Positions 1 to 8,431 of a DNA stretch of 64,000 bases are shown in pieces. The stretch spans positions 2,370,001 to 2,434,000 of the forward strand of contig NZ_CP126115.1 of NCBI RefSeq assembly GCF_030123505.1, given 5' to 3'. Each line of letters opens with the position of its first letter. Within the stretch, counting starts at the first letter, position 1. The notes under the pieces were generated by a model that was not told where the DNA came from, ran no database searches, and saw only the letters and a list, made by a program, of their open reading frames with translations. Both the position numbers and the translations under genes were made by a program. This DNA comes from Neobacillus sp. YX16. GTDB taxonomy: Bacteria > Bacillota > Bacilli > Bacillales > Cytobacillaceae.

Positions 1-736
1 ATCTTGATAAGACGTCAGTTCCTAGTACACAAATTAATAAAAGAATGTTTAAGGTAAAATAAGTTCCTGCAAATAGTACTGCCATCATTCCCGTCTTCAA
101 TATTTTTGTTTGTTTATTCATATAGGGGAAGATCATTGAGAATGTAATTAATTCCCCATAAGGAACGGTTACATTTAACGGTATTGCTTTAACAATTGGT
201 TTCCATCCATCTGCAAGGATTGGTTTTAGATTTTCGATATGGATTAGATCCGTTATGATATACATAATATTTATCATTAATAAAGTTAGACCAATCAATA
301 AAAAGCAAATACATGCTACTCTTGCAAATACTTCAAACCCGAAATTTACCGTGTAGATTAAGGTAAACATCATACAAATACCAACAACCGTGATTGAAGT
401 TTTGTAGTAAGCAGAATTAATTAGTATTTCTTCAATATCTCGCAAAACTCTTGATGCTATATAAATAAAATAAATAATATAAAAATAACTAATGATACTT
501 CCTAGGAACTTACCCCAAATTTTCCTTACATATTCTGTTAGGGGAAGAGTAGGAAATCTCTTATGAAGTTGATAGTATATCGTGAATAAAATTAATCCAG
601 TAAAAGGTGAGATAAGGGTTAGAATCCAAGCATCTTGTTTTGCTCCACTGCCAATATCTAAAAAAATGGTGGTCCCAAACAAAAAAAGGACGATTAAGCA
701 GAAAAGTTGATATCCATCAATTTTCACATTAGACAT
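1..736 (-). CDS. GerAB/GerKB-type spore germination permease (partial, cut by window edge)
   Basis: Reading the minus strand from the ATG at 736 gives an uninterrupted frame to the window edge: about 245 residues, with the C-terminus missing. It starts MSNVKIDGYQLFCLIV and is made of successive hydrophobic segments, as in the B subunit of GerA-family germinant receptors (APC-superfamily endospore permeases, usually about 360 aa). A GAGGT ribosome binding site lies 8 nt before the ATG. It follows the C subunit gene by about 20 nt, so it is the last gene of an A-C-B operon, the gene order of B. subtilis gerK. By family it sits in the spore inner membrane and helps bind the germinant; the ligand cannot be predicted from sequence. 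Identification is firm at family level. Confidence 0.88.
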   Translation of the reverse strand, partial: MSNVKIDGYQLFCLIVLFLFGTTIFLDIGSGAKQDAWILTLISPFTGLILFTIYYQLHKRFPTLPLTEYVRKIWGKFLGSIISYFYIIYFIYIASRVLRDIEEILINSAYYKTSITVVGICMMFTLIYTVNFGFEVFARVACICFLLIGLTLLMINIMYIITDLIHIENLKPILADGWKPIVKAIPLNVTVPYGELITFSMIFPYMNKQTKILKTGMMAVLFAGTYFTLNILLLICVLGTDVLSR

Positions 737-756
737 AGCTGTATACCTCTTTGCTA

Positions 757-1929
757 TTATTTAGGTTCATAGGGATTCGTTACAAGGCCAGAATCATTTA
801 TAGAAGCTTTTACGTTAACCTCCACTTTTGCCTTGCTGAAAATGGTGTTCCACTCTTTTTTGTGTTTTTTCCAATAACGAGGATTTTCTTTTGATAGTGT
901 GGATCCAAATCCAAACACATCAGTTCCTGAACCCTGTGAGATTTGAATGGTTCGCTGTACTTGTCTTATTATTTCTTTTTCTAAATCCTTTTCAATATCT
1001 GTTAACACTTTTTTGTCAGTTAGATCTTTAGTACAATTCATTTCAGATATTTCAGTGTTTATTGCTATGTTGACTTGTAAAGTGGGAATAGGCTTTAAAA
1101 GGGTTTTCATTGTCCCTTTACTTCTTTTGGTAATAAGTGTCATATTCTTTTCTTTACAGGGTAAAGGAAATGATGTAGTATCTATTTCTGATAAAATTAA
1201 ATTGGCGTTTCGAGCCATTTCTCCATCATACCAGCTTACCAATTTATCTTTTTTAAATATCGCTAAACCACTAACTTCAATAACAGATGGTTTTATATTA
1301 TTTATATTGTCGTTTTGGTTTTTGGATGTTAGTTTTTTATTTAGTTTAATCCCTGGTAATAGCAGGTCTTTTCCTTCACTTGAAAGAGTAGCAATGACTT
1401 CATGTAAGGGCGTAGTTTTTGAAATACCATAAATTTTTTGATTGTTTTCACTGGTACTTCCTACACTTTTTGTTGGATTTGATTCAAGTGGTTCAACTAC
1501 CCCCAGTACATTTTCTGCTGAAGTTCCTCGTGCAATAAAAACCGGAAAAGTAGATTTTGCTTGTTTTCCTCGTTCAAATGCGTCAAATACCAGACCTGTT
1601 CCTTTTCGTGCCAGCTCTTCACTAATGACGACCAGTGATAGGTGTGTAACGTCGTTATATCTCGGAATAATATTTGATGCTCTTCGATAGGCATCTACTA
1701 ATGTCACTGCTTCTGCCGTATAGTTAGAAACGGGTATCCCGGTAGAAACCCCTGTAGGAGATAATTGACTTGGGTTAATCACTTGGAAAGTAACCCGATA
1801 TCCATTATCAATATCCTGAGAGACATCTATTCCCATGGCAATGACAAGGCCTAATTGGTTTAACTCTCTATAATTGGAACAGCCAGGGATTAACATGAGG
1901 ATGAAAAGCAAAGCGACCAGTTTTCTCAT
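757..1929 (-). CDS. Ger(x)C family spore germination lipoprotein
   Basis: This 390-aa protein starts with a lipoprotein signal peptide: MRKLVALLFILML followed by the lipobox LIPGC, so Cys17 would be lipidated. The start of the mature part (NYRELNQLGLVIAMGID) is the hallmark of the C subunit of GerA-type germinant receptors. Length is normal for the family. It is predicted to be anchored on the outer face of the spore inner membrane next to the A and B subunits. It lies between the A gene (20 nt away) and the B gene (20 nt away), so one transcript is expected, probably made in the forespore. Nothing looks damaged. Confidence 0.93.
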   Translation of the reverse strand: MRKLVALLFILMLIPGCSNYRELNQLGLVIAMGIDVSQDIDNGYRVTFQVINPSQLSPTGVSTGIPVSNYTAEAVTLVDAYRRASNIIPRYNDVTHLSLVVISEELARKGTGLVFDAFERGKQAKSTFPVFIARGTSAENVLGVVEPLESNPTKSVGSTSENNQKIYGISKTTPLHEVIATLSSEGKDLLLPGIKLNKKLTSKNQNDNINNIKPSVIEVSGLAIFKKDKLVSWYDGEMARNANLILSEIDTTSFPLPCKEKNMTLITKRSKGTMKTLLKPIPTLQVNIAINTEISEMNCTKDLTDKKVLTDIEKDLEKEIIRQVQRTIQISQGSGTDVFGFGSTLSKENPRYWKKHKKEWNTIFSKAKVEVNVKASINDSGLVTNPYEPK

Positions 1930-1948
1930 TTGTAACTCCTACTTGAAT

Positions 1949-3430
1949 TCATTTGATTTTAGTTTCTTTTTTACTCTCTGTATCATTCATGTTTAAAGAA
2001 GTAATCGGAAAACGAATTAAGCTATCTTTTTGAGCGCCCATTCTGAATGGTGCAAAAGGAGCAACATAAGGTACACCGAAAGATCGTAAACTACAAAGAT
2101 GTACTAGAATACATAAGGTAAGTAATAAAATCCCATAAAATCCTATAAAAGCAGAACAAAAAATTAGCAGAAACCGCAAGCCTCTTGCAGTATTAACAAT
2201 ATTTGTATTCGGAAGTGTAAAGCTATTTATAGCTGACGTGGCTACAATGATAACAATGGCAGCAGAAACAAATCCCGCTTCCACTGCTGCCTGACCTAAA
2301 ATGAGTGCTCCAACAATGGAAACGGCTGGACCAATTGCTCTAGGCATCCGAACTCCAGCTTCTCTTAGAACTTCAAATGCAAGTTCCATCAGTAATAATT
2401 CAATGATTGCTGGAAAAGGAACCCTTTCTCTTTGTGCCATTAACGTGACCATTAATGTAGTAGGGATTAACCCTTGATGGTGCGTAATTAAAGCTAAATA
2501 TATGGCAGAGGCATACATATTCAATAGGAAAGAGCCAATTCGAATTAATCTCAAAAAAGAACTGAAAACATTATTTTCATAGTAATCCTCTGGAGATTGA
2601 AAAAACTGAATAAGAATTACCGGTAAAATTAAAACAAATGGAGTTCCTTGGATAATAATAGCAATTTTGCCTTCTAATAAATTCGCAGCAACTACGTCAG
2701 GTCTTTCAGAACTTTGCATAAGAGGAAAGAGTGTCTTTCTGTTGTCTCGTATTGCTTCTTCTATATAATTTGCTTCAAGGATGCTATCTATCTTAATCTT
2801 ATTTATCCTTGACATAGCTTCCATGACAATGTTGTGATCTGCAATTCCTTCAATGTACATTATCCCTACATCTGTTTTTGTTACACTTCCTACTTTTGTT
2901 GATTTAAGCCTTAATTTCGCATTTTGAATTCTAGATCGAACCAATGATATGTTTGTACTAAGATTCTCTGTAAAGCTATCCTTCGGACCTTTAATAACGG
3001 TTTGTGTAGTCGGTTCCGTAATCGATCGGGATTGAATTTTTTTAGTACCTAGAGTGATTGCTTTTGAAGAATCATCGATAAAAATAACTGTATTTCCTGC
3101 CAAAATGCTATCTAAAAGCTCCGACCAATCTAAGATAAACTGGATAGAGGGCACAGAAATAATTTGAACCATTTTATCAGCTATATCATTCACTGTTTTA
3201 AAAGAAGGGGTTTCTTTATGAAGTTGTATAATCGGGCTGATTACATTTTCATTTATGCTTTGTTCATCAACGATTCCTTCAATATGTAAAATTGCTACAT
3301 TTTTAGTGGCAACTCTAAGTCTTCTGATTGATAAATCATCGCTATTTCCGAGTTCAATTTCTAGTCTTTTAATGTTTTCCTCTACGTTCTCGCTAAGTGG
3401 AATTAGATGATAGTGATTCTGATCAGGCAT
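1949..3430 (-). CDS. GerA-type spore germination protein, A subunit
   Basis: The frame can be extended to a TTG at 3466, but the ATG at 3430 is preceded by AAAGGGG at good spacing, so I start there (MPDQNHYHLIPL, 493 aa). The first ~270 residues are hydrophilic. A run of membrane segments follows, with family-typical stretches such as PRAIGPAVSIVGALILGQAA and FTLPNTNIVNTARGLRF. This is the A subunit of a GerA-type germinant receptor. It opens an A-C-B operon with the lipoprotein and permease genes. The proline-rich end (VPYVAPFAPF) is also typical. The germinant is unknown. Expression in the forespore under SigG is expected from the family, but I found no convincing SigG -35/-10 pair upstream. 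Confidence 0.95.
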   Translation of the reverse strand: MPDQNHYHLIPLSENVEENIKRLEIELGNSDDLSIRRLRVATKNVAILHIEGIVDEQSINENVISPIIQLHKETPSFKTVNDIADKMVQIISVPSIQFILDWSELLDSILAGNTVIFIDDSSKAITLGTKKIQSRSITEPTTQTVIKGPKDSFTENLSTNISLVRSRIQNAKLRLKSTKVGSVTKTDVGIMYIEGIADHNIVMEAMSRINKIKIDSILEANYIEEAIRDNRKTLFPLMQSSERPDVVAANLLEGKIAIIIQGTPFVLILPVILIQFFQSPEDYYENNVFSSFLRLIRIGSFLLNMYASAIYLALITHHQGLIPTTLMVTLMAQRERVPFPAIIELLLMELAFEVLREAGVRMPRAIGPAVSIVGALILGQAAVEAGFVSAAIVIIVATSAINSFTLPNTNIVNTARGLRFLLIFCSAFIGFYGILLLTLCILVHLCSLRSFGVPYVAPFAPFRMGAQKDSLIRFPITSLNMNDTESKKETKIK

Positions 3431-3500
3431 GGTAAATTCCCCTTTCGAGAAAAATTTTCTAAACAATATTATTTTTTCCAGTAATACCTTTATTATGTTT

Positions 3501-3535
3501 AATAAATAAAAAAGACTTAACCCCGTGGTTAAGTC
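3501..3535 (-). terminator. Rho-independent terminator between the 232-aa gene and the ger operon
   Basis: A perfect 9-bp stem (GACTTAACC / GGTTAAGTC, 3514-3522 with 3527-3535) has a 4-nt loop and, on the minus strand, a T-rich tail at 3513-3501. It probably ends transcription of the minus-strand gene at 3712-4410 and separates it from the ger operon that starts about 70 nt further on. Confidence 0.8.
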
Positions 3536-3711
3536 CTTTTAATATATTTAAATTTGCTTCATTCTCCTTAAAGAAAGTTGGATATAGCGAGTTTATTCCT
3601 TTCCTTATTATTTTTTTATATCTATTCAATCGAGAAGGATTATCCATTTAATCCTAATGTTTCGATTTGTTACTAGTATGAAATTGTCTATACCTTTTTG
3701 GATAATCGCTT

Positions 3712-4410
3712 TTAGCCTCCCCTCATGATAAAAATGGGTTGGTTGTGATCACCTGGACCGATAAAGTCTAATGCGGCAGGAGAGAATACCATAACTTTTC
3801 TTTTAACGCCCTCCAAAAACATTCGGATTGGATCTATAACTTCAGTATCTTGAAAGACATGGCCTCCAAAGGATAACCTCTTTTTGGCCCTCCTTCCATA
3901 GACAATCATTTCTTTTTTCTTACTTGTTTTAACAATGGCACTTTCTTTCGACTCCTCATGAAGCTGTAAAGCTACTTCATCTGTTTGTAAAACTTCTTCT
4001 TCAATCGAAGCGACCATTCCAATTTCACGTTTATTTAAAACTAAGACGAATTCATATCCTGCTGCTGTTTTCTTTTGCACAACAGACACCTCATCTGTAA
4101 TCAACGTGACGAAATCTTCGGATTCCTTCGTGGGTGAGTCTGGAGAGATTTCTTTTTTCTTAATGACTCGAAAAAATGCTTTTGCTCCAATTTCTTCATC
4201 AGAGAAGTCAAACGGTTTTATACTCTCTGTACGTACAAGGTATAAATTATTAACCTTCTCTTTGCTGTTTAATTGGACACATAAAGCAACATCTTCGTTC
4301 ACCACCTTTCCATCATTGTTGGAGAGCATAGGGACATTCATTTTCATTCCTGGAAATTGAACGAAGATGTAGCTAAAGTTTTTCTTAGGCTGTACATCCA
4401 GAAGTCTCAT
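3712..4410 (-). CDS. Hypothetical protein (232 aa), not recognised
   Basis: I do not recognise this soluble, charged protein. It has no signal peptide or membrane segment. The first half looks beta-rich (NFSYIFVQFPGMKMNVPML). A middle part (about residues 95-170) is rich in E/K, and the tail reads FIGPGDHNQPIFIMRGG. The ATG at 4410 is preceded by GGAAAGG about 10 nt upstream. It is a single-gene unit on the minus strand, separated from the ger operon by a terminator. The upstream region (4411-4863) holds palindromes and faces a divergent 43-aa ORF. The clean start, codon use and long open frame make it a real gene. No function is inferred. Confidence 0.75.
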   Translation of the reverse strand: MRLLDVQPKKNFSYIFVQFPGMKMNVPMLSNNDGKVVNEDVALCVQLNSKEKVNNLYLVRTESIKPFDFSDEEIGAKAFFRVIKKKEISPDSPTKESEDFVTLITDEVSVVQKKTAAGYEFVLVLNKREIGMVASIEEEVLQTDEVALQLHEESKESAIVKTSKKKEMIVYGRRAKKRLSFGGHVFQDTEVIDPIRMFLEGVKRKVMVFSPAALDFIGPGDHNQPIFIMRGG

Positions 4411-4638
4411 AAACTCACAACCTTTCCGATTAGTTACAAGATTTTTACCTTGTAAATGTATAATTCAATACTCTTTCTTACTTTCCTGTTTGAGTATGAT
4501 GAGTTTCCATCGTCACTTTCTTATGAAATGCGATGGTTCCTCCCTATAAGTGAGGATTTATGAGTAATTCTACTAGCGAAAAACAAAGAATGGAAAGTAT
4601 TTGTCGTTATTCCCTATTACTTCATAAACATGTAATAC

Positions 4639-4671
4639 CAATTATGGTTAACTGATAATTAACCATAATTG
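4639..4671. repeat. Perfect 13-bp inverted repeat (operator or hairpin)
   Basis: CAATTATGGTTAA and TTAACCATAATTG pair perfectly around a 7-nt spacer (CTGATAA). It lies in the 450-nt gap between the divergent genes starting at 4410 and 4864. There is no T-tract, so an operator is more likely than a terminator. The GGTTAA half recalls the BirA half-site, but the spacing (7 nt) is unlike a BirA box. The regulator is unknown. Confidence 0.6.
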
Positions 4672-4744
4672 ACTTTTATCTATTTTACACAATTATTTGT
4701 TGAAGTTAGAATGTAATTAATAATACGAATTTGTGAGAAAATTC

Positions 4745-4765
4745 ATATATGTAATTTACATTTAT
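4745..4765. promoter_or_regulatory. Palindrome 1 upstream of the 43-aa ORF (ATGTAA-T-TTACAT core)
   Basis: ATATATGTAA and TTACATTTAT flank a single T. The same core with a single-base centre recurs 38 nt downstream at 4781-4805. Two similar palindromes ahead of one small gene suggest paired sites for a dimeric repressor. The regulator is not identified. Confidence 0.5.
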
Positions 4766-4780
4766 GTATAAAATGAGTTA

Positions 4781-4805
4781 TTATATATGTAAATTACATA
4801 TATAA
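4781..4805. promoter_or_regulatory. Palindrome 2 upstream of the 43-aa ORF (12-bp arms)
   Basis: TTATATATGTAA and TTACATATATAA are perfect 12-bp arms around a central A. The site ends about 47 nt before the ribosome binding site of the ORF at 4864, a position where a bound repressor could block transcription. It shares its ATGTAA-N-TTACAT core with 4745-4765. Confidence 0.55.
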
Positions 4806-4863
4806 GTAAAATTTAAATTAAGTGCTGAAAGTTTGTAATAATATTAAGAATGGAGGCATTTTT

Positions 4864-4995
4864 GTGAGAGAGCAAGAAGAAATTTTGATTTATAAAACTT
4901 CCAATATTCTTAGGAAAGATACAAGCATGATGAAGTTAAACGATATTATTGAGGAACTAGTACGAATTATTGAATCCAAAACCAAGGATAAATGA
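4864..4995 (+). CDS. Small hypothetical protein (43 aa)
   Basis: A GTG-started frame runs from 4864 to a TGA at 4993-4995. GGAGG at 4852-4856 sits 7 nt ahead of the GTG, an ideal ribosome binding site. The product starts MREQEEILIYKTSNILRK and ends KLNDIIEELVRIIESKTKDK, so it is charged and probably largely helical, without membrane segment or cysteines. Two related palindromes lie just upstream and a bidirectional terminator follows at 5041-5078, giving a complete small transcription unit. I do not recognise the family; a small regulator or anti-regulator is possible but unproven. Confidence 0.6.
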   Translation: MREQEEILIYKTSNILRKDTSMMKLNDIIEELVRIIESKTKDK

Positions 4996-5040
4996 AAGTT
5001 TGATTATTACAATGTAAAGAATTTATATTATTGAATAAAT

Positions 5041-5078
5041 AAAAAGAGCGATTCTCACATTCGAGAGTCGCTCTTTTT
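5041..5078. terminator. Bidirectional terminator between the 43-aa ORF and bioY
   Basis: AAAAAGAGCGA (5041-5051) pairs with TCGCTCTTTTT (5068-5078), with further pairing inside (TCTC/GAGA). A and T tracts on both sides let it serve the small plus-strand ORF and the minus-strand bioY, which end facing each other. Confidence 0.9.
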
Positions 5079-5080
5079 AT

Positions 5081-5650
5081 TTAACTGGCTACTTGATGAG
5101 ATGAAGGTAAAAGCTTTGCCGCTACAAGTCTGTTATAGACCGTAGTACCAATCCATGATGCTAAAAATGCTTTTATTAAACCAACTACAATAAATGGTAA
5201 AAATCCTGAAATAAATGCATCCGCCCATGTCATTTCGACCGCAATTTTTAGCCAAACGGTCCCAATGGACAGGGTAACAAGCATTCCGATCGTATTTGCG
5301 ATCAAACCTTTCATGACAGTGAAACTAGTTTTTTCTAATATAAAACCTGTTAAAAATGCTGCCGGGATAAATCCAACAATATAACCGCCAGTAGGACCAA
5401 CAATCACCCCGAACCCACCTGACATTTCACTAAAAACGGGAATGCCTATAGCGCCAATTAAGGCATATAAAATAACAGAAAAAGTGCCATATCTAGAGCC
5501 TAAAATTGTTGCTGCTAAACCAACTGCAAGTGTTTGTCCTGTAATTGGAACAAGTGGCAATGGGACTGTAACTTGGGCCAGAATTCCGATAATTGCTGCA
5601 AATAAAGCACTCAAAATCCACATTTTTAGTTGATCGTGTGACTTAAACAT
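5081..5650 (-). CDS. bioY: Biotin transporter BioY
   Basis: The product is a 189-190 aa hydrophobic protein with six likely membrane segments and the BioY signatures (PLPLVPITGQTLAVGLAATILG, GPTGGYIVGF). BioY is the substrate-binding S component of biotin ECF transporters and can import biotin with the shared EcfAA'T module. Two consecutive ATGs exist (5653 and 5650); the second sits better behind the G-rich ribosome binding site (AGGGGGG), so I chose it. A BirA-type operator lies just upstream at 5671-5700, consistent with repression when biotin is plentiful. No biotin synthesis genes are adjacent, so this is a stand-alone uptake gene. Confidence 0.96.
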   Translation of the reverse strand: MFKSHDQLKMWILSALFAAIIGILAQVTVPLPLVPITGQTLAVGLAATILGSRYGTFSVILYALIGAIGIPVFSEMSGGFGVIVGPTGGYIVGFIPAAFLTGFILEKTSFTVMKGLIANTIGMLVTLSIGTVWLKIAVEMTWADAFISGFLPFIVVGLIKAFLASWIGTTVYNRLVAAKLLPSSHQVAS

Positions 5651-5670
5651 CATATCCCCCCTAAATTTAA

Positions 5671-5700
5671 TGTTAACTAATTTTATGTATTGGTTAACAA
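5671..5700 (-). promoter_or_regulatory. BirA (biotin repressor) operator of bioY
   Basis: TGTTAAC (5671-5677) and GGTTAACA (5692-5699) form the inverted repeat typical of Gram-positive BirA boxes (TTGTTAACC, 14-15 nt spacer, GGTTAACAA). The site is 18-50 nt before the bioY start, where promoter elements would be. Biotinyl-AMP-bound BirA should repress bioY here. Confidence 0.85.
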
Positions 5701-5787
5701 TTAAAGTATAAAATTCTCATATTAATTTTGTCAATCTAATTTTTTTAGATTAAGAGAATTGAAAACCTTTGAAGACTACGAACTAAG

Positions 5788-5829
5788 TTAACTAATAGTT
5801 AATAAAGATTAATTATTATGTCGATTTAC
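5788..5829 (+). repeat. AT-rich repeat, copy A (related to 8645-8687)
   Basis: The first 33 nt differ from the copy at 8645 at only 3 positions, and similarity continues weakly for about 10 nt more (ending in TTTACA). Both copies contain TTAACTAAT, GTTAATAA and TTAATTATTATG. They lie in intergenic DNA on either side of etfBA. Origin and function are unknown. Confidence 0.6.
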
Positions 5830-6354
5830 ACGTAAAAAGTTACTCATTGGATCAACTCCTAGTCTTATTGTCTATTTTTTTACTACCAGTGTTGATACAA
5901 AATTTGTCCATAGTTATTAGTTTGAATATGCAATAGATATCAAGGGACCTAGAAGGAAGGTTGTATTGATTTGGCTCACGATGTGTAGAAGGCGCTTGAA
6001 AAGGACTAGCCATAAAGTTAAGTTCTTTTTCATATATATATATATATATTGGACTCTTTGTGCGATTTACCAGAATTCCCTAGAAACCTAAATTTTTTGG
6101 TTTTTAGTTTTTAGTGTAATAATTTAGTCGAAGTTATTAATACACGCCAGCTGAATAGAACGTGAGGAAGCACCTTGTGTTATATGGTGCTATGCAGAAG
6201 TTACTGATATAGGTGTACCACATTAATATGTTTTTTCCTTTTTCATTAATAAATTAAATTTAGATATATGCGTGTCGTCTCTGTTAGAATCGATTCGTAG
6301 TCAGTCCAGCAAATGATAAAACATAGATGAGCAATGGTTGGTCTTTGACCCCAT

Positions 6355-6392
6355 AACCGCACTGTGATTCCTTCACTCGTGCGGTTTTTTTC
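6355..6392 (+). terminator. Orphan terminator-like hairpin upstream of etfBA
   Basis: AACCGCAC (6355-6362) pairs with GTGCGGTT (6379-6386), followed by a run of T. A smaller hairpin (GGTC-TTT-GACC) lies just upstream, ending about 6351. No plus-strand gene precedes it, so it would end either a small RNA or an attenuated leader of etfBA, whose start codon is about 190 nt downstream. Confidence 0.65.
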
Positions 6393-6580
6393 TTATTTTG
6401 GCTTTTCGTTGGCAACATTTACATAGATATTTGTCAGAAAATTCGAATGTAAGGACATCCCTATTAATAAAGTAAATTAAACGGGCGTAAAAAGGCTATT
6501 TAGCCGGAATACAGCCTGCAAGTTTCAAATTGCTGTAAGTAAAGGAACCATGTGCTTTTTAATTAAAAGGGAGGGGTTAA

Positions 6581-7408
6581 ATGCTGCATATTGTAGCCTG
6601 TATCAAGCAAGTACCTGACACCAAAATTATCAAAATGAATCCAAAGACAAACACGATGGACCGCAGAACGGCGCCTGCTATATTGAATCCGTATGATGCT
6701 CATGCTGTTGAAGAGGCAGTGCGTTTAAAGAATCGGTATGGAGGAATCGTATCCGTTGTGACGATGGGACCGCCTCCAGCGGTCACTGCGATTAAAAAAT
6801 GTATTGAAATAGGCGCAGATGAGGGCTATTTGATCACGGACCGCCGGTTTGCGGGTGCAGATACATTAGCAACGAGCTATGCAGTTACAAAGGCGATCGA
6901 AAAAATTGCAAAAACGAAACCAGTTGATTTGATCATTTGCGGAAAAATGTCCATCGATGGAGATACCGGTCAAGTTGGACCCGGAATAGCAAGAAGGCTC
7001 GATATTCCACCACTGACTTCTGTGAACAAAGTAGTGGAAATCAATCAAAACGAGGGATATGCCATTGTCCATCGTAAGTTGGAGGACGGATACGAAGTCG
7101 TCCGATCGACAATGCCGTGTTTGTTTTCCGTTGAAAAAACAATCAATGAAGTGCCGTATTCTCCGCTTCCAAACATGATAAAAGCTGCCAGATATAACCC
7201 TCATATCTGGTCGGTTGATGACCTGGAAGAGGTAGATGTGAAGCAGCTTGGTTTGAAGGGGTCCCCAACGATTGTCTCCAAAGTTTGGGCTCCGCAAAAA
7301 CCGGCAGGGGGAACGTTCTTTGAAGGCAACCCAACTTCACAAGTAGAGCAATTGCTCTCTGTCCTGCTTCAAAAGAAAGAACTGTTTGAAACAAAGGAGG
7401 GAGTGTAA
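6581..7408 (+). CDS. etfB: Electron transfer flavoprotein, beta subunit (FixA/EtfB)
   Basis: This 275-aa protein carries the EtfB/FixA N-terminus (MLHIVACIKQVPDT), LNPYDAHAVEEAVRLK, the conserved GADTLATSYAV segment and CGKMSIDGDTGQVGPGIA. EtfB binds AMP or a second FAD and forms a heterodimer with EtfA that carries electrons between flavin dehydrogenases and a quinone or ferredoxin partner. GGGAGGGG precedes the ATG. The stop is immediately followed by the etfA start, so the pair is translationally coupled. Base composition looks more GC-rich than nearby genes. No acyl-CoA dehydrogenase, fixC or fixX is adjacent, so the electron donor is not shown. Confidence 0.94.
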   Translation: MLHIVACIKQVPDTKIIKMNPKTNTMDRRTAPAILNPYDAHAVEEAVRLKNRYGGIVSVVTMGPPPAVTAIKKCIEIGADEGYLITDRRFAGADTLATSYAVTKAIEKIAKTKPVDLIICGKMSIDGDTGQVGPGIARRLDIPPLTSVNKVVEINQNEGYAIVHRKLEDGYEVVRSTMPCLFSVEKTINEVPYSPLPNMIKAARYNPHIWSVDDLEEVDVKQLGLKGSPTIVSKVWAPQKPAGGTFFEGNPTSQVEQLLSVLLQKKELFETKEGV

Positions 7409-8431
7409 TTGGATTTCCAAGATTACAAAGGTGTTTGGGTATTCATTGAACAAAAGGATGGAGTGGTTGCTTCTGTATCCCTTGAACTCTTGGGTGCTGG
7501 AAGAAAGTTAGCAGACAAACGGGGAGTGGAATTGGCGGGTATTCTAATCGGGGAAAATGTTAAACATTTGACGAACACCGTTTTTGAATTTGGAGCAGAT
7601 ACAATGTATGTATATGATCAACCCATCTTTAAACATTACCGGACCGAAACCTACATGAAGGCACTGCTGGAGTGCGCTGATAAACATAAACCAGAAATTA
7701 TTCTCTTCGGGGCCACCTCAACGGGAAAAGATCTGGCAAGCGCGGTAGCCACCGATCTGCCGACAGGTTTGACGGCGGATACGACGGAGCTGGATGTTGA
7801 AGAGGAAACGGGATTACTATTGGCGAGCAGGCCGGCATTTGGCGGAAATATTATGGCGACCATATTATGTAAAAAATACCGGCCACAAATGGCGACAGTC
7901 CGCGCCAAAGTCATGAAAGCGCTGACCCCTCAATCTGGGAGAACAGGCAAGATGGTTGAAGAAACAATATCCCTAAAGGAAGAAGATATTCGGACAAAGG
8001 TCTTGGAAATTGTAAAGGAAACTGTAAAGAATGTAAGAATCGACGAAGCGGACATCATTGTTGCTGGCGGAAAAGGATTAGGGAGCTTCGAGGGATTTCA
8101 GTTAATACACCAATTGGCGGAAACTCTTGGAGGAGCTGTTGGTGCCAGCAGGGATGTGGTGGAAGCAGGTTGGATCGACCACGCTCATCAAGTAGGGCAA
8201 ACTGGTGTGACAGTAACGCCAAAAATATATTTTGCGATTGGAATTTCTGGTGCGATTCAACATATAGTGGGAATGAAAAATTCCGGGTTAATCATTGCCA
8301 TTAATAAGGACAAAGAAGCCCCCATTTTTCAGACCTGTCATTATGGGATTGTTGGCGATGCCTTTGAGATTGTTCCTATTTTAATTGAACAGTTTAAAAT
8401 GGCTTTAACAAGAGATAAGGTAAATAAATGA
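7409..8431 (+). CDS. etfA: Electron transfer flavoprotein, alpha subunit (FixB/EtfA)
   Basis: This 340-aa partner of EtfB starts with TTG directly after the etfB TAA and has AGGAGGG about 8 nt ahead. The C-terminal FAD-binding domain is clear: IIVAGGKGLGSFEGFQLIHQ, GAVGASRDVVEAGWI, QVGQTGVTVTPKIYFAIGISGAIQH and a final INKDKEAPIFQTCHYGIVGD. This is a normal, intact EtfA. A terminator at 8539-8577 closes the two-gene operon. A 22-codon open frame overlaps the etfA stop (ATG at 8428) but shows no resemblance to FixC. Confidence 0.95.
   Translation: MDFQDYKGVWVFIEQKDGVVASVSLELLGAGRKLADKRGVELAGILIGENVKHLTNTVFEFGADTMYVYDQPIFKHYRTETYMKALLECADKHKPEIILFGATSTGKDLASAVATDLPTGLTADTTELDVEEETGLLLASRPAFGGNIMATILCKKYRPQMATVRAKVMKALTPQSGRTGKMVEETISLKEEDIRTKVLEIVKETVKNVRIDEADIIVAGGKGLGSFEGFQLIHQLAETLGGAVGASRDVVEAGWIDHAHQVGQTGVTVTPKIYFAIGISGAIQHIVGMKNSGLIIAINKDKEAPIFQTCHYGIVGDAFEIVPILIEQFKMALTRDKVNK

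Larger units (their letters stand above)
5701..6580. other. Gene-poor intergenic region between bioY and etfB
   Basis: About 880 nt with no open frame I can support. It contains one copy of a 33-43 bp AT-rich repeat (5788-5829), an (AT)n tract near 6032-6049, and an orphan terminator-like hairpin at 6355-6392. It also has a short self-complementary stretch GGCTATTTAGCC shortly before etfB. I saw no tRNA fold or known riboswitch motif. A decayed gene or a small RNA is possible, but neither is demonstrated. Confidence 0.5.

Noticed and set aside
947..1432. 161-codon plus-strand frame opposite the Ger(x)C gene
   Set aside because: Complement of a well-identified lipoprotein gene; hydrophobicity comes from the antisense reading.
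3459..3647. 62-codon minus-strand open frame upstream of the ger operon
   Set aside because: It contains the whole terminator hairpin (3501-3535) and overlaps the ger leader; it has only a weak ribosome binding site and no family resemblance.
6032..6049. (AT)n tract
   Set aside because: Simple-sequence DNA in an AT-rich intergenic region; no further structure supports a function.
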